Shown here: in pieces, positions 16,547 through 25,085 of the stretch | How the letters are laid out: every line of letters starts with the position of its first letter | Numbering within the stretch: position 1 is the first letter of the stretch | Assembly (NCBI RefSeq): GCF_016110345.1 | Contig: NZ_AP019011.1 | Coordinates: forward strand, 434,001-498,000 | Origin: Fluviibacter phosphoraccumulans | GTDB taxonomy: Bacteria > Pseudomonadota > Gammaproteobacteria > Burkholderiales > Rhodocyclaceae | Direction of reading: 5' to 3' | DNA: 64,000 nucleotides | Made by a program: the position numbers and the translations under genes | Notes under the pieces: generated by a model | Told to the model about the DNA's origin: nothing | What the model saw: only the letters and a program-made list of their open reading frames with translations | Database searches by the model: none

Positions 16547-17599
16547 ATGCCCCGCTCATCGGAACGCCACTTGCATGATGAGGGTTCCGATGATGCGGAA
16601 GCGCTTGATGACGACAGCATAAATTTGCCCTCGTCAGAGACGCTGGCCTTGGGGTCGCTGCCGGAAGAACCGGCTGACGACGATTTGCAAGCCATGGCCG
16701 CGGTCATTGAACAGTTGCCTTTGGTGGCTGATGCCATTGTTCATAAAACGGCGGATGACCCTGAGCGCTTTGCTGCGGATGTCACGCAGACCTACCTGAA
16801 TGAAATCGGGGCACGCAGCCTGTTAACGGCAGAAGAAGAGCTGGACATGGCGCGCCGGGTCAAGCAAGGTGACTTTGCAGCCCGGCAGGAAATGGTGGAG
16901 CGTAATCTGCGCCTGGTGGTTTCAATTGCGCGGCATTACATGAACCGGGGTGTCCCGCTGCTGGACCTGATCGAAGAGGGCAATCTTGGCCTGATGCATG
17001 CGCTGGATAAATTTGACCCTGAGCGGGGGTTTAGGTTTTCGACCTATGCCTCCTGGTGGATCCGGCAGGGGGTCGAGCGTGCCGTGCATCATCAGGGGCG
17101 TTTGGTGCGGTTACCGGTGCATCTGGTTCGCGAAATCAATGCCCTCAACCGGCATCGTCGACAATTTGCCGTCAAGCATGCGCGCGAGCCGAACCTGGAA
17201 GAGTTGGCGCAATTGAGCGGGCGCGCCGGGGATGAGATCAAGACGTTGCTGCAACGGGGTGAGCAGACCCACTCGCTGGACCAACCCGTTGAAAGCGGAT
17301 CCTCGCATACGCTGGTTGAGATGATCTCCGACGAGTCAGTCGATGATCCACACGAATCGTTGGCCAGCGCCGAATCGGTCACCCTGCTGTTGGCCTGGGT
17401 CGACATGCTGCCCGAGCGCCAGCGCCAGGTGATTGAACGGCGCTATGGGTTGCGCGGCGGCGAGCCGGAAACTCTGGAGGTGATTGCTGCGGATCTGCAG
17501 CTCACACGCGAGCGCGTTCGGCAGATTCAGTCGGAGGCTTTGCTCCGTCTACAAGGCATTGTGCGGGGGCGCCGATTGACCCCCGATTCCTTACTCTGA
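16547..17599 (+). CDS. rpoS: RNA polymerase sigma factor RpoS
   Basis: A 350-residue group 2 sigma factor for stationary phase and general stress. An acidic N-terminal extension (1-70) precedes region 1.2 (DVTQTYLNEIG), region 2 (NLRLVVSIARHYMNRGVPLLDLIEEGN through FRFSTYASWWIRQ), region 3 and region 4 with the helix-turn-helix LTRERVRQIQSEALLRL. The context after surE-pcm-nlpD is diagnostic. The end of region 2.4 reads VHHQGRLVRLPVH where most sigma factors have a QxRTI(R/K)xP-type sequence, an unusual substitution. Its last 9 bases overlap mltB on the other strand. Confidence 0.94.
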   Translation: MPRSSERHLHDEGSDDAEALDDDSINLPSSETLALGSLPEEPADDDLQAMAAVIEQLPLVADAIVHKTADDPERFAADVTQTYLNEIGARSLLTAEEELDMARRVKQGDFAARQEMVERNLRLVVSIARHYMNRGVPLLDLIEEGNLGLMHALDKFDPERGFRFSTYASWWIRQGVERAVHHQGRLVRLPVHLVREINALNRHRRQFAVKHAREPNLEELAQLSGRAGDEIKTLLQRGEQTHSLDQPVESGSSHTLVEMISDESVDDPHESLASAESVTLLLAWVDMLPERQRQVIERRYGLRGGEPETLEVIAADLQLTRERVRQIQSEALLRLQGIVRGRRLTPDSLL

Positions 17600-18697
17600 G
17601 GGGGCTTGGGCCAGCGGCGCGCTAAGCGTTGCATTGCGCGCCTCGCGTATCGCGGCACCAAGCTCAATGACCGACATGGCGTAAGCCGCCGAACGGTTAT
17701 AGCGCGTGATGACGTAGTAGTTCTGTAAACCCAGCCAATAAGCCGTCGCTTCGTTCGGGGTGGTCAAACTGACCAGTGTGGCCGGCGTGTCATCCCGCAG
17801 GTTGCTGCGAAAGGCAAATCCGGCCTGCTGGTAGGTTTCTAGTGGCAGACTGGGTTTGACCTCAATCTTTTCAAAAGCAGTGGGTAAGGGATTGGGTGCC
17901 ACCGTTGGAATCACAGCCACCTGACCTGTCAGCCAGCCGTGTGATTTAAGGAAGTTGCCGACACTGCCGATCGCATCCACCGGGCTATGCCGTAGGTCGA
18001 TGCGTCCATTGCCGTCAAAATCAACGCCCCAGCGGCGCTGGCTGCTGGGCATAAATTGGGGAATCCCCATGGCGCCAGCAAATGAGCCTTTGGTTGTGGC
18101 AAGGTCTAACTGGTTTTCGCGGGCCAGCAGCAGATACTGCTCCAGTTCGCTCTGGAAAAAATCACGCCGCCGCTCCCCATAAAAGCCGATGGTGGCGAGT
18201 GCGTTGAGTACGCTAAAGCTGCCCATGTTGCGACCATATTCTGTTTCAACGCCAATAATCGCTACGATAATCTCGCCAGGCACACCAAATTGTTGCTCGG
18301 CACGGGCGATGTCATCCTGGTAGGTGTTCCAGAAATCAACACCACGACCAATGCGGCGTGCATTGACGAAGCGGCTATGATAAGCAGTCCAGTTGGGCGT
18401 TAACTGAGCGGGCGCCGGCGCCATAATCCGGACAACCCGGGCATCGGGTCGCTGGTTGTCAAAGAGCAATGTCAGTGCGGCAGCGTCGAAACCATGTCGT
18501 TCCTGCATACCTTCGATAAATTGCTGAACCTCGGGATTGCTCGACATCTGCGGCTGTTTCGCTTCGGCGATCGGTTTTTTGGCTTTGGTTTTAGCGTGAG
18601 CCTCAGCCTGCAGACCTAGCCCAAAGCCTAGTACACAGGCCGTAGCCAGACAGAGGGAACGGATACGATACATAGGATGCTGGCGAGACAGGGTCAT
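17591..18697 (-). CDS. mltB: Lytic murein transglycosylase B
   Basis: A 368-residue secreted enzyme that cleaves murein glycan strands to 1,6-anhydro products. A signal peptide (to about AEAHA, 35) is followed by the SLT_2/MltB domain with catalytic Glu151 in GVETEYGR and the conserved GIPQFMPSS and FDGNGRIDL segments. No lipobox is present, so this is a soluble periplasmic form. A second start at 18673 (MYRIRSLCL) is equally possible; neither has a strong ribosome binding site. It is convergent with rpoS. Confidence 0.93.
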   Translation of the reverse strand: MTLSRQHPMYRIRSLCLATACVLGFGLGLQAEAHAKTKAKKPIAEAKQPQMSSNPEVQQFIEGMQERHGFDAAALTLLFDNQRPDARVVRIMAPAPAQLTPNWTAYHSRFVNARRIGRGVDFWNTYQDDIARAEQQFGVPGEIIVAIIGVETEYGRNMGSFSVLNALATIGFYGERRRDFFQSELEQYLLLARENQLDLATTKGSFAGAMGIPQFMPSSQRRWGVDFDGNGRIDLRHSPVDAIGSVGNFLKSHGWLTGQVAVIPTVAPNPLPTAFEKIEVKPSLPLETYQQAGFAFRSNLRDDTPATLVSLTTPNEATAYWLGLQNYYVITRYNRSAAYAMSVIELGAAIREARNATLSAPLAQAPSE

Positions 18698-18861
18698 GAG
18701 ATGGCGTCAGTGAAGTGTCGCTCATTTTTTCACATTTGTGTCGCTTCGTCCCATGCTCTTGAACCCTTGCCGGAATGGGCAGATAATCAACACAAATAAT
18801 CAGATCACATGTGCAAGCATGGACACGGCACCAAGTTGCCGATGGGGGGAGGCCACGTTCT

Positions 18862-19785
18862 ATGAGTACAGCATTTATTACGCATGCGGATTGTCTGAAA
18901 CACGATATGGGTGATCTGCATCCGGAGGCGCCCGGTCGCCTGACGGCCATTCAGGATCATCTGATTGCCCAGGGTATTGACATGTACTTTACGCATTACG
19001 ATGCGCCGTTGGCAACCTTGGAACAGTTGATGCTCGTACATCCGGCATCGCACATCAAGAAGGTCAAAGATACCGCGCCGGCTTTTGGCATTGCGCACCT
19101 TGATCCAGATACCGCCATGAACCCCCATACATGGCAGGCCGCCTTGCGTTCAGCAGGAGCAGGGATTCTGGCGGTGGATATGCTGATGGATCGTAAGGCC
19201 GAGAATGCGTTTTGCGCCGTCAGACCGCCGGGCCACCACTGTGAACGCGAAACGCCGATGGGCTTTTGCTTCTTCAACAATATCGCCATCGCCGCCCACT
19301 ATGCGCTGACACACCACAAGTTGGAGCGGGTGGCGATTATTGATTTTGATGTCCACCACGGTAACGGCACGGAGAACATCTGTGCCGGGGATGAGCGCAT
19401 TCTCATGTGCAGCATCTTCCAGCATCCTTTCTACCCGTATTCCGGGACCGACAAGCCCGCCGCCAATATGGTCAATGTACCGCTCCCCGGCGGTTCCGGT
19501 GGCGAGGAGCTGCAGGCGGCCGTGCTCGAATCCTGGATTCCCCGTCTGGACGCGTTTAAACCGCAGATGATTTTTATTTCAGCGGGCTTCGACGCGCACT
19601 ACGAAGACGATATGGGCGGCATGAAACTCTTCGAAAAAGATTATGCCTGGGTGACCATGCAGCTACGCGATGTGGCTGTGCGCCACGCCAACGGTCGTAT
19701 CGTCTCCATGCTGGAGGGCGGCTATGTCATGTCAGCGTTGGCCAGAAGCGTTGCAACCCACCTGCGGGCACTCGCTGAAATCTGA
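18862..19785 (+). CDS. Histone-deacetylase-family deacetylase
   Basis: A 307-residue zinc-dependent amidohydrolase of the class II HDAC/acetylpolyamine amidohydrolase type. The active site is complete: tandem histidines 125-126 in RPPGHHCE, zinc ligands D163 and H165 in DFDVHHGNG, third ligand D244 in SAGFDAHYED, and Y288 in LEGGY. The frame opens upstream at 18811, but ATG 18862 with GGGGGGAGG 9 bases upstream fits the family start MSTAFITHAD. The substrate cannot be told from sequence; bacterial members act on acetylated amines or proteins. It is divergent from mltB and followed by dapA. Confidence 0.9.
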   Translation: MSTAFITHADCLKHDMGDLHPEAPGRLTAIQDHLIAQGIDMYFTHYDAPLATLEQLMLVHPASHIKKVKDTAPAFGIAHLDPDTAMNPHTWQAALRSAGAGILAVDMLMDRKAENAFCAVRPPGHHCERETPMGFCFFNNIAIAAHYALTHHKLERVAIIDFDVHHGNGTENICAGDERILMCSIFQHPFYPYSGTDKPAANMVNVPLPGGSGGEELQAAVLESWIPRLDAFKPQMIFISAGFDAHYEDDMGGMKLFEKDYAWVTMQLRDVAVRHANGRIVSMLEGGYVMSALARSVATHLRALAEI

Positions 19786-19897
19786 ACTTCAGCTAGAATG
19801 TGGGAGTTCTCGTTGAAAACGGTGCGCTTTTGGGGCGGCCGGCTTTCAGCAAGCTTTATAACGTCTTAGTTTTGCCATTTTCAAGGATGGTTCCCTG

Positions 19898-20770
19898 ATG
19901 ATCACCGGTTCGATTGTTGCCATTGTTACCCCCATGCATGACGACGGTTCGCTGGATTTGGAAGCGTTCCGCAACTTGGTAGATTTCCACATCCGTGAAA
20001 AAACAGATGCTATCGTGGTCGTTGGCACCACCGGTGAATCACCTACGGTGGACGTCGACGAGCACTGCCAGCTCATTGAAATTGCCGTCAAGCATTCAGC
20101 AGGGCGTATTCCGATTATCGCCGGCACCGGTGCCAACTCCACCAAAGAAGCGATTTATCTGACGCAGCGTGCCAAAGATGCCGGTGCCGATGCCGGCCTG
20201 TCGGTGGTGCCTTACTACAACAAGCCGTCGCAAGAAGGCCTCTATCAGCATTATCGGAGCATTGCCGAGGCCGTTGAGTTACCGTTGATTCTTTATAACG
20301 TACCCGGTCGTACCGTTGCCGACATGAGCAACGACACCATTCTGCGCCTGGCGCAAGTGCCAGGCATTATTGGTGTGAAAGATGCCACGGGTAATATCGA
20401 TCGGGCCTGGGACCTGATTGCGCGTGCCCCGGCCGGTTTTGCCCTGTACTCCGGCGATGATATGACCTGCATGGCCACCATTCTGATGGGCTACCACGGT
20501 AACATCTCGGTGACCGCCAACGTGGCGCCACGCGCCATGCACGACATGTGCGTGGCAGCAGCAGCGGGTAACGCGGCGGAAGCCGTTCGCATCAACCGGC
20601 CGCTGATTGGCTTGCATCGTCATCTGTTCTGTGAAGCCAACCCGATCCCCGTTAAATGGGCGGTTGCAGAAATGGGCCTGATGTCGCATGGCCTTCGTTT
20701 ACCTCTAACGCCGCTGGCGCCAGCGTTCCACGAACGTGTGCGTGCCGCTATGAAGCAGGCAGGACTCTGA
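19898..20770 (+). CDS. dapA: 4-hydroxy-tetrahydrodipicolinate synthase
   Basis: A 290-residue TIM-barrel aldolase that condenses pyruvate with aspartate semialdehyde in lysine and diaminopimelate synthesis. Schiff-base Lys161 is in VKDATG, the proton-relay Tyr133 is in LYNVPGRT, and the GTTGESPT loop is near residue 43. It is followed 4 bases later by bamC, the same dapA-bamC pairing as in Escherichia coli. The 112-base upstream gap holds possible -10 elements (TAGAAT 19795, TATAAC 19857) without clear -35 partners. Confidence 0.96.
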   Translation: MITGSIVAIVTPMHDDGSLDLEAFRNLVDFHIREKTDAIVVVGTTGESPTVDVDEHCQLIEIAVKHSAGRIPIIAGTGANSTKEAIYLTQRAKDAGADAGLSVVPYYNKPSQEGLYQHYRSIAEAVELPLILYNVPGRTVADMSNDTILRLAQVPGIIGVKDATGNIDRAWDLIARAPAGFALYSGDDMTCMATILMGYHGNISVTANVAPRAMHDMCVAAAAGNAAEAVRINRPLIGLHRHLFCEANPIPVKWAVAEMGLMSHGLRLPLTPLAPAFHERVRAAMKQAGL

Positions 20771-20774
20771 TCCA

Positions 20775-21950
20775 ATGAAGTTAATCACCCGTTGCACGGT
20801 ACAAACAGCCGCACTTGTTCTGGCAAGTTTGGTTGCCGGTTGTTCTTATTTGCCTGACTCGAAAAAAATCGACTATGGCACGGCGGCTAAAGCACCCCCG
20901 TTGGACATCCCACCGGATTTGACCCGTCCTTCGAATGCCGGTCAGTACTCGGCACCGAATGTCGCGACAACAGGCACCGCGGTGTTCTCGCAGATCAATG
21001 CCAAGAATAAAGTGGCGCAGCGCCAGAACTCGGATGAAACCGTATTGCCCGAAGGCGCGCGCGGCGTTGCCAAAGTTGAACGCCAGGGCAATCAACGCTG
21101 GTTAGTGGTCACCGTGCCGGAAGACAAAGCCTGGAATGTGACCAAGGCGTTCTGGCAGGAAAACGGCTTTATCCTCAAGAGTGAAAATCCGCAGACCGGG
21201 GTGATGGAAACGGATTGGGCAGAAAACCGCGCCAATGTGCCGGGTGGGGCCGTGCAGGGTTTCCTGGGGAAAGTGCTCGGTACCTTGTACTCCACAGCGG
21301 AACGAGACAAATACCGTACCCGCCTGGAAAAGGGCGTTAAGCCTGGTACGACCGATATCTTCATCAGCCATCGTGGCATGGTCGAAGTGTATGTCACCGA
21401 AGGTAAGAGTGAGACGCGTTGGCAGCCACGTGATGCAGACCCGACGCTCGAAGCAGAAATGTTGCGCCGCCTGATGTTCAAGTTTGATGGCGTCGACGAA
21501 GTTGAAGCCAAGAAACTGGCTAAAGAAATCGATGGTGGTAAAACCGCTTCTGCCGACAAGGCTAAGATGGCCACCGCACCGGATGGGGGTGCGATGCTGG
21601 TCGTTGACGATAACTTTGATCGCAGCTGGCGTCGTATTGGTCTGGCACTGGATCGTGTGGGCTTCACGGTGGAAGACCGTGAGCGCGCGAGCGGTTTGTA
21701 CTACGTGCGCTATGTGGACTCAGACGACAAATCCGTGCAGGAAAAGAGCAGCGGCGGTTTCTGGTCCAGCCTCGCCTTCTGGCGCAGCAAAGATGACAAG
21801 GTGCCGACCAAGGTTCAGTACCGCATCAGTGTTCGCGAGCAGCAACCGGGTGGTCCGACCAACGTGATCGTTCTGGCACCGGGTGGACAGGCGGATGTAT
21901 CGCCGATTGCCCGTCAGATTCTGGATCTGCTCCTCCAGCAGTTGCGGTGA
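20775..21950 (+). CDS. bamC: Outer membrane assembly lipoprotein BamC
   Basis: A 391-residue lipoprotein with signal peptide and lipobox VAGC (Cys23). The N-terminal unstructured region includes KAPPLDIPPDLTRP, which in BamC binds BamD. Two helix-grip domains follow (about 95-215 and 265-391). It forms part of the BAM machine that inserts beta-barrel proteins. Its stop overlaps the next start (GTGA, 21947-21950). Confidence 0.93.
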   Translation: MKLITRCTVQTAALVLASLVAGCSYLPDSKKIDYGTAAKAPPLDIPPDLTRPSNAGQYSAPNVATTGTAVFSQINAKNKVAQRQNSDETVLPEGARGVAKVERQGNQRWLVVTVPEDKAWNVTKAFWQENGFILKSENPQTGVMETDWAENRANVPGGAVQGFLGKVLGTLYSTAERDKYRTRLEKGVKPGTTDIFISHRGMVEVYVTEGKSETRWQPRDADPTLEAEMLRRLMFKFDGVDEVEAKKLAKEIDGGKTASADKAKMATAPDGGAMLVVDDNFDRSWRRIGLALDRVGFTVEDRERASGLYYVRYVDSDDKSVQEKSSGGFWSSLAFWRSKDDKVPTKVQYRISVREQQPGGPTNVIVLAPGGQADVSPIARQILDLLLQQLR

Positions 21951-22747
21951 TCCGTTTTACCTCTCTCGGCAGCGGTAGCGAGGGAAATGCACTACTGATC
22001 GAGGCGGGCGGTCCACACGGCACCCGCCTCATGATCGATTGCGGTTTACCTGTTCGGCAGGCGTTAGCCCGTATTGAAGCCCGTGGCGTTGATCCACGGG
22101 GACTGGACGCGATCCTGGTGACCCACGAGCATGGCGACCACATTGGTGGCGTGATGGCGTTGGCGCGTAAAACAGGGGCGACAGTCTGCCTGACTCGTGG
22201 CACGCATGCGGCATTGCATACGCGTTCAGCTGAAGCGTGTAACGGCGTCACCTTACGTCTTATTGATAGCCATGAGCCTTTCGAACTGGGCTGTGTCGAG
22301 ATCAGGCCATTTCCGGTACCGCACGACGCGCGCGAGCCCGTCCAATATGTTGTTGCCTGTGGGGCGATCAGTCTGGGCGTATTAACCGACTTGGGTATGC
22401 TGACCCCGCATGTCGAACGATCCTTGCAAGACTGCGATGGATTGGTGCTGGAATTCAATCATGATCCTGACCTGCTGGCGCAGTCGACCTACCCACACAG
22501 TCTCAAATTGCGCATTTCAGGACGTTACGGCCACTTGTGTAATCGCGATGCGGCGAGCTTTCTGGCAGGGTTGAATCTGGATCGTTTGCAGCATGTCGTT
22601 GCCGCACATCTTTCGCAGTCCAACAACAGTCCGGAACACGTTTTAGCGGCGGTGCGGGAAGTGCTTGGTGAGGTGCCTGAGGCCTTTTATCTGGCCACGC
22701 AAGCAGATGGTTTTGACTGGCTGACGATTGAGCCGTTGCAAGCATAA
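21947..22747 (+). CDS. MBL-fold metallohydrolase (YycJ/VicX-like)
   Basis: A 266-residue metallo-beta-lactamase-fold enzyme starting with GTG. The FTSLGSGSEGNALLIE opening and the zinc motif THEHGDH (about 62-68) are intact; further ligands lie near HDAREPV and EFNHD. Proteins of this type are probable single-strand exonucleases or phosphodiesterases, but the substrate here is unproven. The GTG overlaps the bamC stop, so translation is coupled. It ends at a symmetric terminator. Confidence 0.87.
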   Translation: MIRFTSLGSGSEGNALLIEAGGPHGTRLMIDCGLPVRQALARIEARGVDPRGLDAILVTHEHGDHIGGVMALARKTGATVCLTRGTHAALHTRSAEACNGVTLRLIDSHEPFELGCVEIRPFPVPHDAREPVQYVVACGAISLGVLTDLGMLTPHVERSLQDCDGLVLEFNHDPDLLAQSTYPHSLKLRISGRYGHLCNRDAASFLAGLNLDRLQHVVAAHLSQSNNSPEHVLAAVREVLGEVPEAFYLATQADGFDWLTIEPLQA

Positions 22748-22774
22748 AAAAACCGGCCCGAAGGCCGGTTTTTT
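22747..22774. terminator. Bidirectional terminator between the MBL gene and the Ala/Pro lipoprotein gene
   Basis: The perfect 12-bp stem AAAAAACCGGCC/GGCCGGTTTTTT has loop CGAA. The symmetry gives a T-run on both strands, serving the convergent genes on either side. A second small hairpin, AACCGC-CGAA-GCGGTT, follows at about 22777-22792. Confidence 0.9.
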
Positions 22775-22811
22775 GCAACCGCCGAAGCGGTTCCAAGTTC
22801 GCAAAAAGCGA

Positions 22812-23006
22812 TTACTTGGCAGCTGGTGCTGGAGCAGCAGCAGGAGCGGCAGGTGCAGCGGCCGGAGCAGCAGCAGGTGCAGCAGGAGCGGCAGCAGCAG
22901 GAGCTGGGGCAGCAGCCGGGGCAGCAGGAGCAGCCGGGGCTTCTTTTTTGCCACAAGCAGAAACAGCAAGAGCGATCAGAGCAGCAACCAGAAGTGATTG
23001 TTTCAT
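22812..23006 (-). CDS. Small Ala/Pro-repeat lipoprotein
   Basis: A 64-residue protein. Residues 1-17 are a signal peptide ending in lipobox AVSAC (Cys18); GKKE follows, then about 40 residues made almost only of Ala and Pro in PAAPAA-like repeats, ending in Lys. The frame is longer upstream, but the ATG at 23006, preceded by AGGGAAG four bases away, yields a clean lipoprotein signal. Mature protein would be a lipid-anchored flexible tether with no fold. Function unknown. A TATAAT (23098-23093, minus strand) lies upstream. Confidence 0.75.
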   Translation of the reverse strand: MKQSLLVAALIALAVSACGKKEAPAAPAAPAAAPAPAAAAPAAPAAAPAAAPAAPAAAPAPAAK

Positions 23007-23092
23007 TTTCTTCCCTTTGATAAAGGTCATTGAACGATATCCGAAACGGGCAAAGCCCGAACAGGACATGACTACACAAGCAGTCTGATTAA

Positions 23093-23098
23093 ATTATA
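23093..23098 (-). promoter_or_regulatory. Probable -10 of the Ala/Pro lipoprotein gene
   Basis: A perfect TATAAT on the minus strand, 87 bases before the start codon. The best -35 match (TTGCCA) sits at a short 14-base spacing. The leader contains a small hairpin CGGGC-AAA-GCCCG near 23047-23059. Confidence 0.4.
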
Positions 23099-23214
23099 CA
23101 CAGTTTGCCCCCTGGCAACAGTGTCTCAAAATTGCAAATTCCGGCAGGGCCTTCAAGTACAATCTTGACCTCATTGCCCTTACTTTTCATGCGCGGGACA
23201 GCGCTCAAATACCT

Positions 23215-24552
23215 ATGCCAGTTGGAACGATTGAATCGCTAGACCACGCCGGTCAGGGGATCGCCAGAGATGGCGGCAAAACCATTTTTGTTGAGGGTGC
23301 CTTGCCCGGTGAACGGGTCGGCTGGCTTAGTTATCGTCGTAAGCCCAGCTTTGAACAGGCGCGTGTTACGGAGGTTCATCGGGCCGCTTCAACACGGGTG
23401 ACACCGCGTTGCCCGCACTTTGGTGTGTGTGGTGGCTGCTCCCTACAGCATGCGGATCCGGTGCTGCAGATCGCCGCCAAACAACGCGTGCTGGAAGACA
23501 ACCTGCGGCATATTGGTAACGTGCGCCCTTCGTCGATTTACTCGCCGATTTCAGGGCCTGCCTGGCACTATCGATTCCGTGCCCGCCTGTCAGTCCGCCT
23601 GGTGCCTAAAAAGGGGGGCGTGCTGGTTGGCTTTCACGAGCGGCGCAGCAGCTATATTGCCGACATGACCTCGTGCTGCATCATGCCGCAACATGTTTCT
23701 GATTTACTTCTGCCTTTGCGGGCGCTATTTGCCGGCATGTCAGCCCCCGACCGTATGCCCCAGATTGAAGTGGCGGTGGGTGACAATGCCCAACACCCCG
23801 GGCAATTCGACACGGTCTTCTTGCTGCGCCATCTTGATCCCTTAACGGATGACGATAAGACGCAACTGGCTCAGTTCGGCCAGGCGCATCAGGTGCGTTG
23901 GTTTTTGCAATCGGGCGGCCCGGCTACTGTGGCACCATTGCTGCCAGACGATTCGCCACTGCTTCAATACCGGATCCCCAATTACGGCCTGACGCTCAAG
24001 TTTGCACCGACCGAATTTACGCAGGTCAATCCGGCGATTAACCATGCCTTGGTGACCAAAGCCATGCGTTTGCTCGATGCCCAGCCCGGGGAGCGGATTG
24101 CCGATATGTTCTGCGGTCTGGGTAACTTTACGTTACCCATCGCCCATAGTGGGGCAACGGTTGTAGGCGTGGAGGGCAGCGAGGCACTGGTGCAGCGGGC
24201 GGCAGAAAACGCCGCCTTGAATGGTTTGGGTAATACCACCAGTTTTTTTGCGGCGAATCTGTTCCTGGATTGCCAGCCGGTTCTGGAACGACTTGGCAAG
24301 CTCGATCGCATGCTGATCGATCCGCCGCGTGACGGCGCTCAGGCGCTGGTTCAGGCGTTGCCGGATGCTGACGCGCCGCGTGGCAACGCGCCGCACACCA
24401 TTGTGTATGTGTCCTGCAACCCGGCTACCTTGGCACGCGACGCCGATATGCTGGTCAATACCAAAGGCTACGAGATGCTGGGGGCGGGTATTGCCAATAT
24501 GTTCCCGCACACGGCACATGTGGAATCGATCGCCATGTTCCGGCGACGCTAA
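23215..24552 (+). CDS. rlmD: 23S rRNA (uracil(1939)-C(5))-methyltransferase
   Basis: A 445-residue SAM-dependent RNA methyltransferase. The N-terminal TRAM domain (1-57) binds RNA. C66, C72, C75 (CPHFGVCGGC) and a Cys at 154/155 form the iron-sulfur site. The catalytic domain carries FCGLGNFTLPIA (SAM binding), IDPPRDG and the nucleophile C401 in YVSCNP. Length and four-Cys cluster fit RlmD rather than TrmA. It is transcribed divergently from the lipoprotein gene and ends at a hairpin terminator. Confidence 0.93.
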   Translation: MPVGTIESLDHAGQGIARDGGKTIFVEGALPGERVGWLSYRRKPSFEQARVTEVHRAASTRVTPRCPHFGVCGGCSLQHADPVLQIAAKQRVLEDNLRHIGNVRPSSIYSPISGPAWHYRFRARLSVRLVPKKGGVLVGFHERRSSYIADMTSCCIMPQHVSDLLLPLRALFAGMSAPDRMPQIEVAVGDNAQHPGQFDTVFLLRHLDPLTDDDKTQLAQFGQAHQVRWFLQSGGPATVAPLLPDDSPLLQYRIPNYGLTLKFAPTEFTQVNPAINHALVTKAMRLLDAQPGERIADMFCGLGNFTLPIAHSGATVVGVEGSEALVQRAAENAALNGLGNTTSFFAANLFLDCQPVLERLGKLDRMLIDPPRDGAQALVQALPDADAPRGNAPHTIVYVSCNPATLARDADMLVNTKGYEMLGAGIANMFPHTAHVESIAMFRRR

Positions 24553-24566
24553 GCAAATCGCCAGCC

Positions 24567-24600
24567 AAAAAAACGCCCGAGGTATGCTCGGGCGTTTTTG
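24567..24600. terminator. Bidirectional terminator after rlmD
   Basis: ACGCCCGAG (24573-24581), loop GTATG, CTCGGGCGT (24587-24595), with T on the plus strand and A (T on the other strand) upstream. It serves two convergent genes. Confidence 0.9.
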
Positions 24601-24624
24601 CATCTGGCAACGGCAGACTAATCT

Positions 24625-24915
24625 TTAAGCTGCCACCTTAACGATCATCTCGGCGCTATTCAGATAGGCATTCGAGAAGATCTGGCGGGCCAGTTTGTAA
24701 GCGGCACCGTTCTTGGTCTTGAAGCGGGCGATTTCCTCAATGAAGAGCTTGAGGGAGTCGGCCAGACACTTCTTAAGGCTGGTTTGATCCAGCAGACCCA
24801 AGTCGTAGTCGCAAACGGCGGAATTGCGACCCAGGCCTTCGATTTCTTTAGACGTCATATGCAGCGAGTGCTCCAGCTGGCGCACGACCAATTCTGTTGA
24901 AGCTTTCTTGCCCAT
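24625..24915 (-). CDS. Unrecognised 96-residue protein
   Basis: No family is recognised. The product begins MGKKASTELVVRQLEHSLH, is mostly alpha-helical in appearance with alternating charged and hydrophobic residues, and has two Cys (about 35 and 50). There is no signal peptide or membrane segment, so it should be cytoplasmic. It is monocistronic, with a terminator downstream. Upstream (25004-25019) is the AT-rich near-palindrome GTTAAATATTTTTAAC, which may be part of its promoter. The clean frame and isolated transcription unit argue that it is a real gene. Confidence 0.7.
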   Translation of the reverse strand: MGKKASTELVVRQLEHSLHMTSKEIEGLGRNSAVCDYDLGLLDQTSLKKCLADSLKLFIEEIARFKTKNGAAYKLARQIFSNAYLNSAEMIVKVAA

Positions 24916-25036
24916 TTGATAAACCTCTGTTGGTTAATCGGCCCAGATTGCAGACCGCGTAGGGCAAATAACGCAGGGTCTGGATCAACCGTTGACAGAA
25001 GTTGTTAAATATTTTTAACCCCTTGAAACCAAACAA

Positions 25037-25063
25037 TAAAAAAGAGCCCCGCAGGGCTCTTTA
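25037..25063 (-). terminator. Terminator after the BI-1 family gene
   Basis: AAGAGCCC-CGCA-GGGCTCTT, with AAAAAA on the plus strand before it giving a T-run on the minus strand. Confidence 0.85.
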
Positions 25064-25085
25064 GAGGTGTCAGGCAGAAAACGCG

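Noticed and set aside
22812..23006. Low-complexity Ala/Pro stretch first read as a simple repeat or CRISPR-like array
   Set aside because: The period is short and irregular, and it is explained by codons for an Ala/Pro-rich lipoprotein; no spacer-repeat structure.
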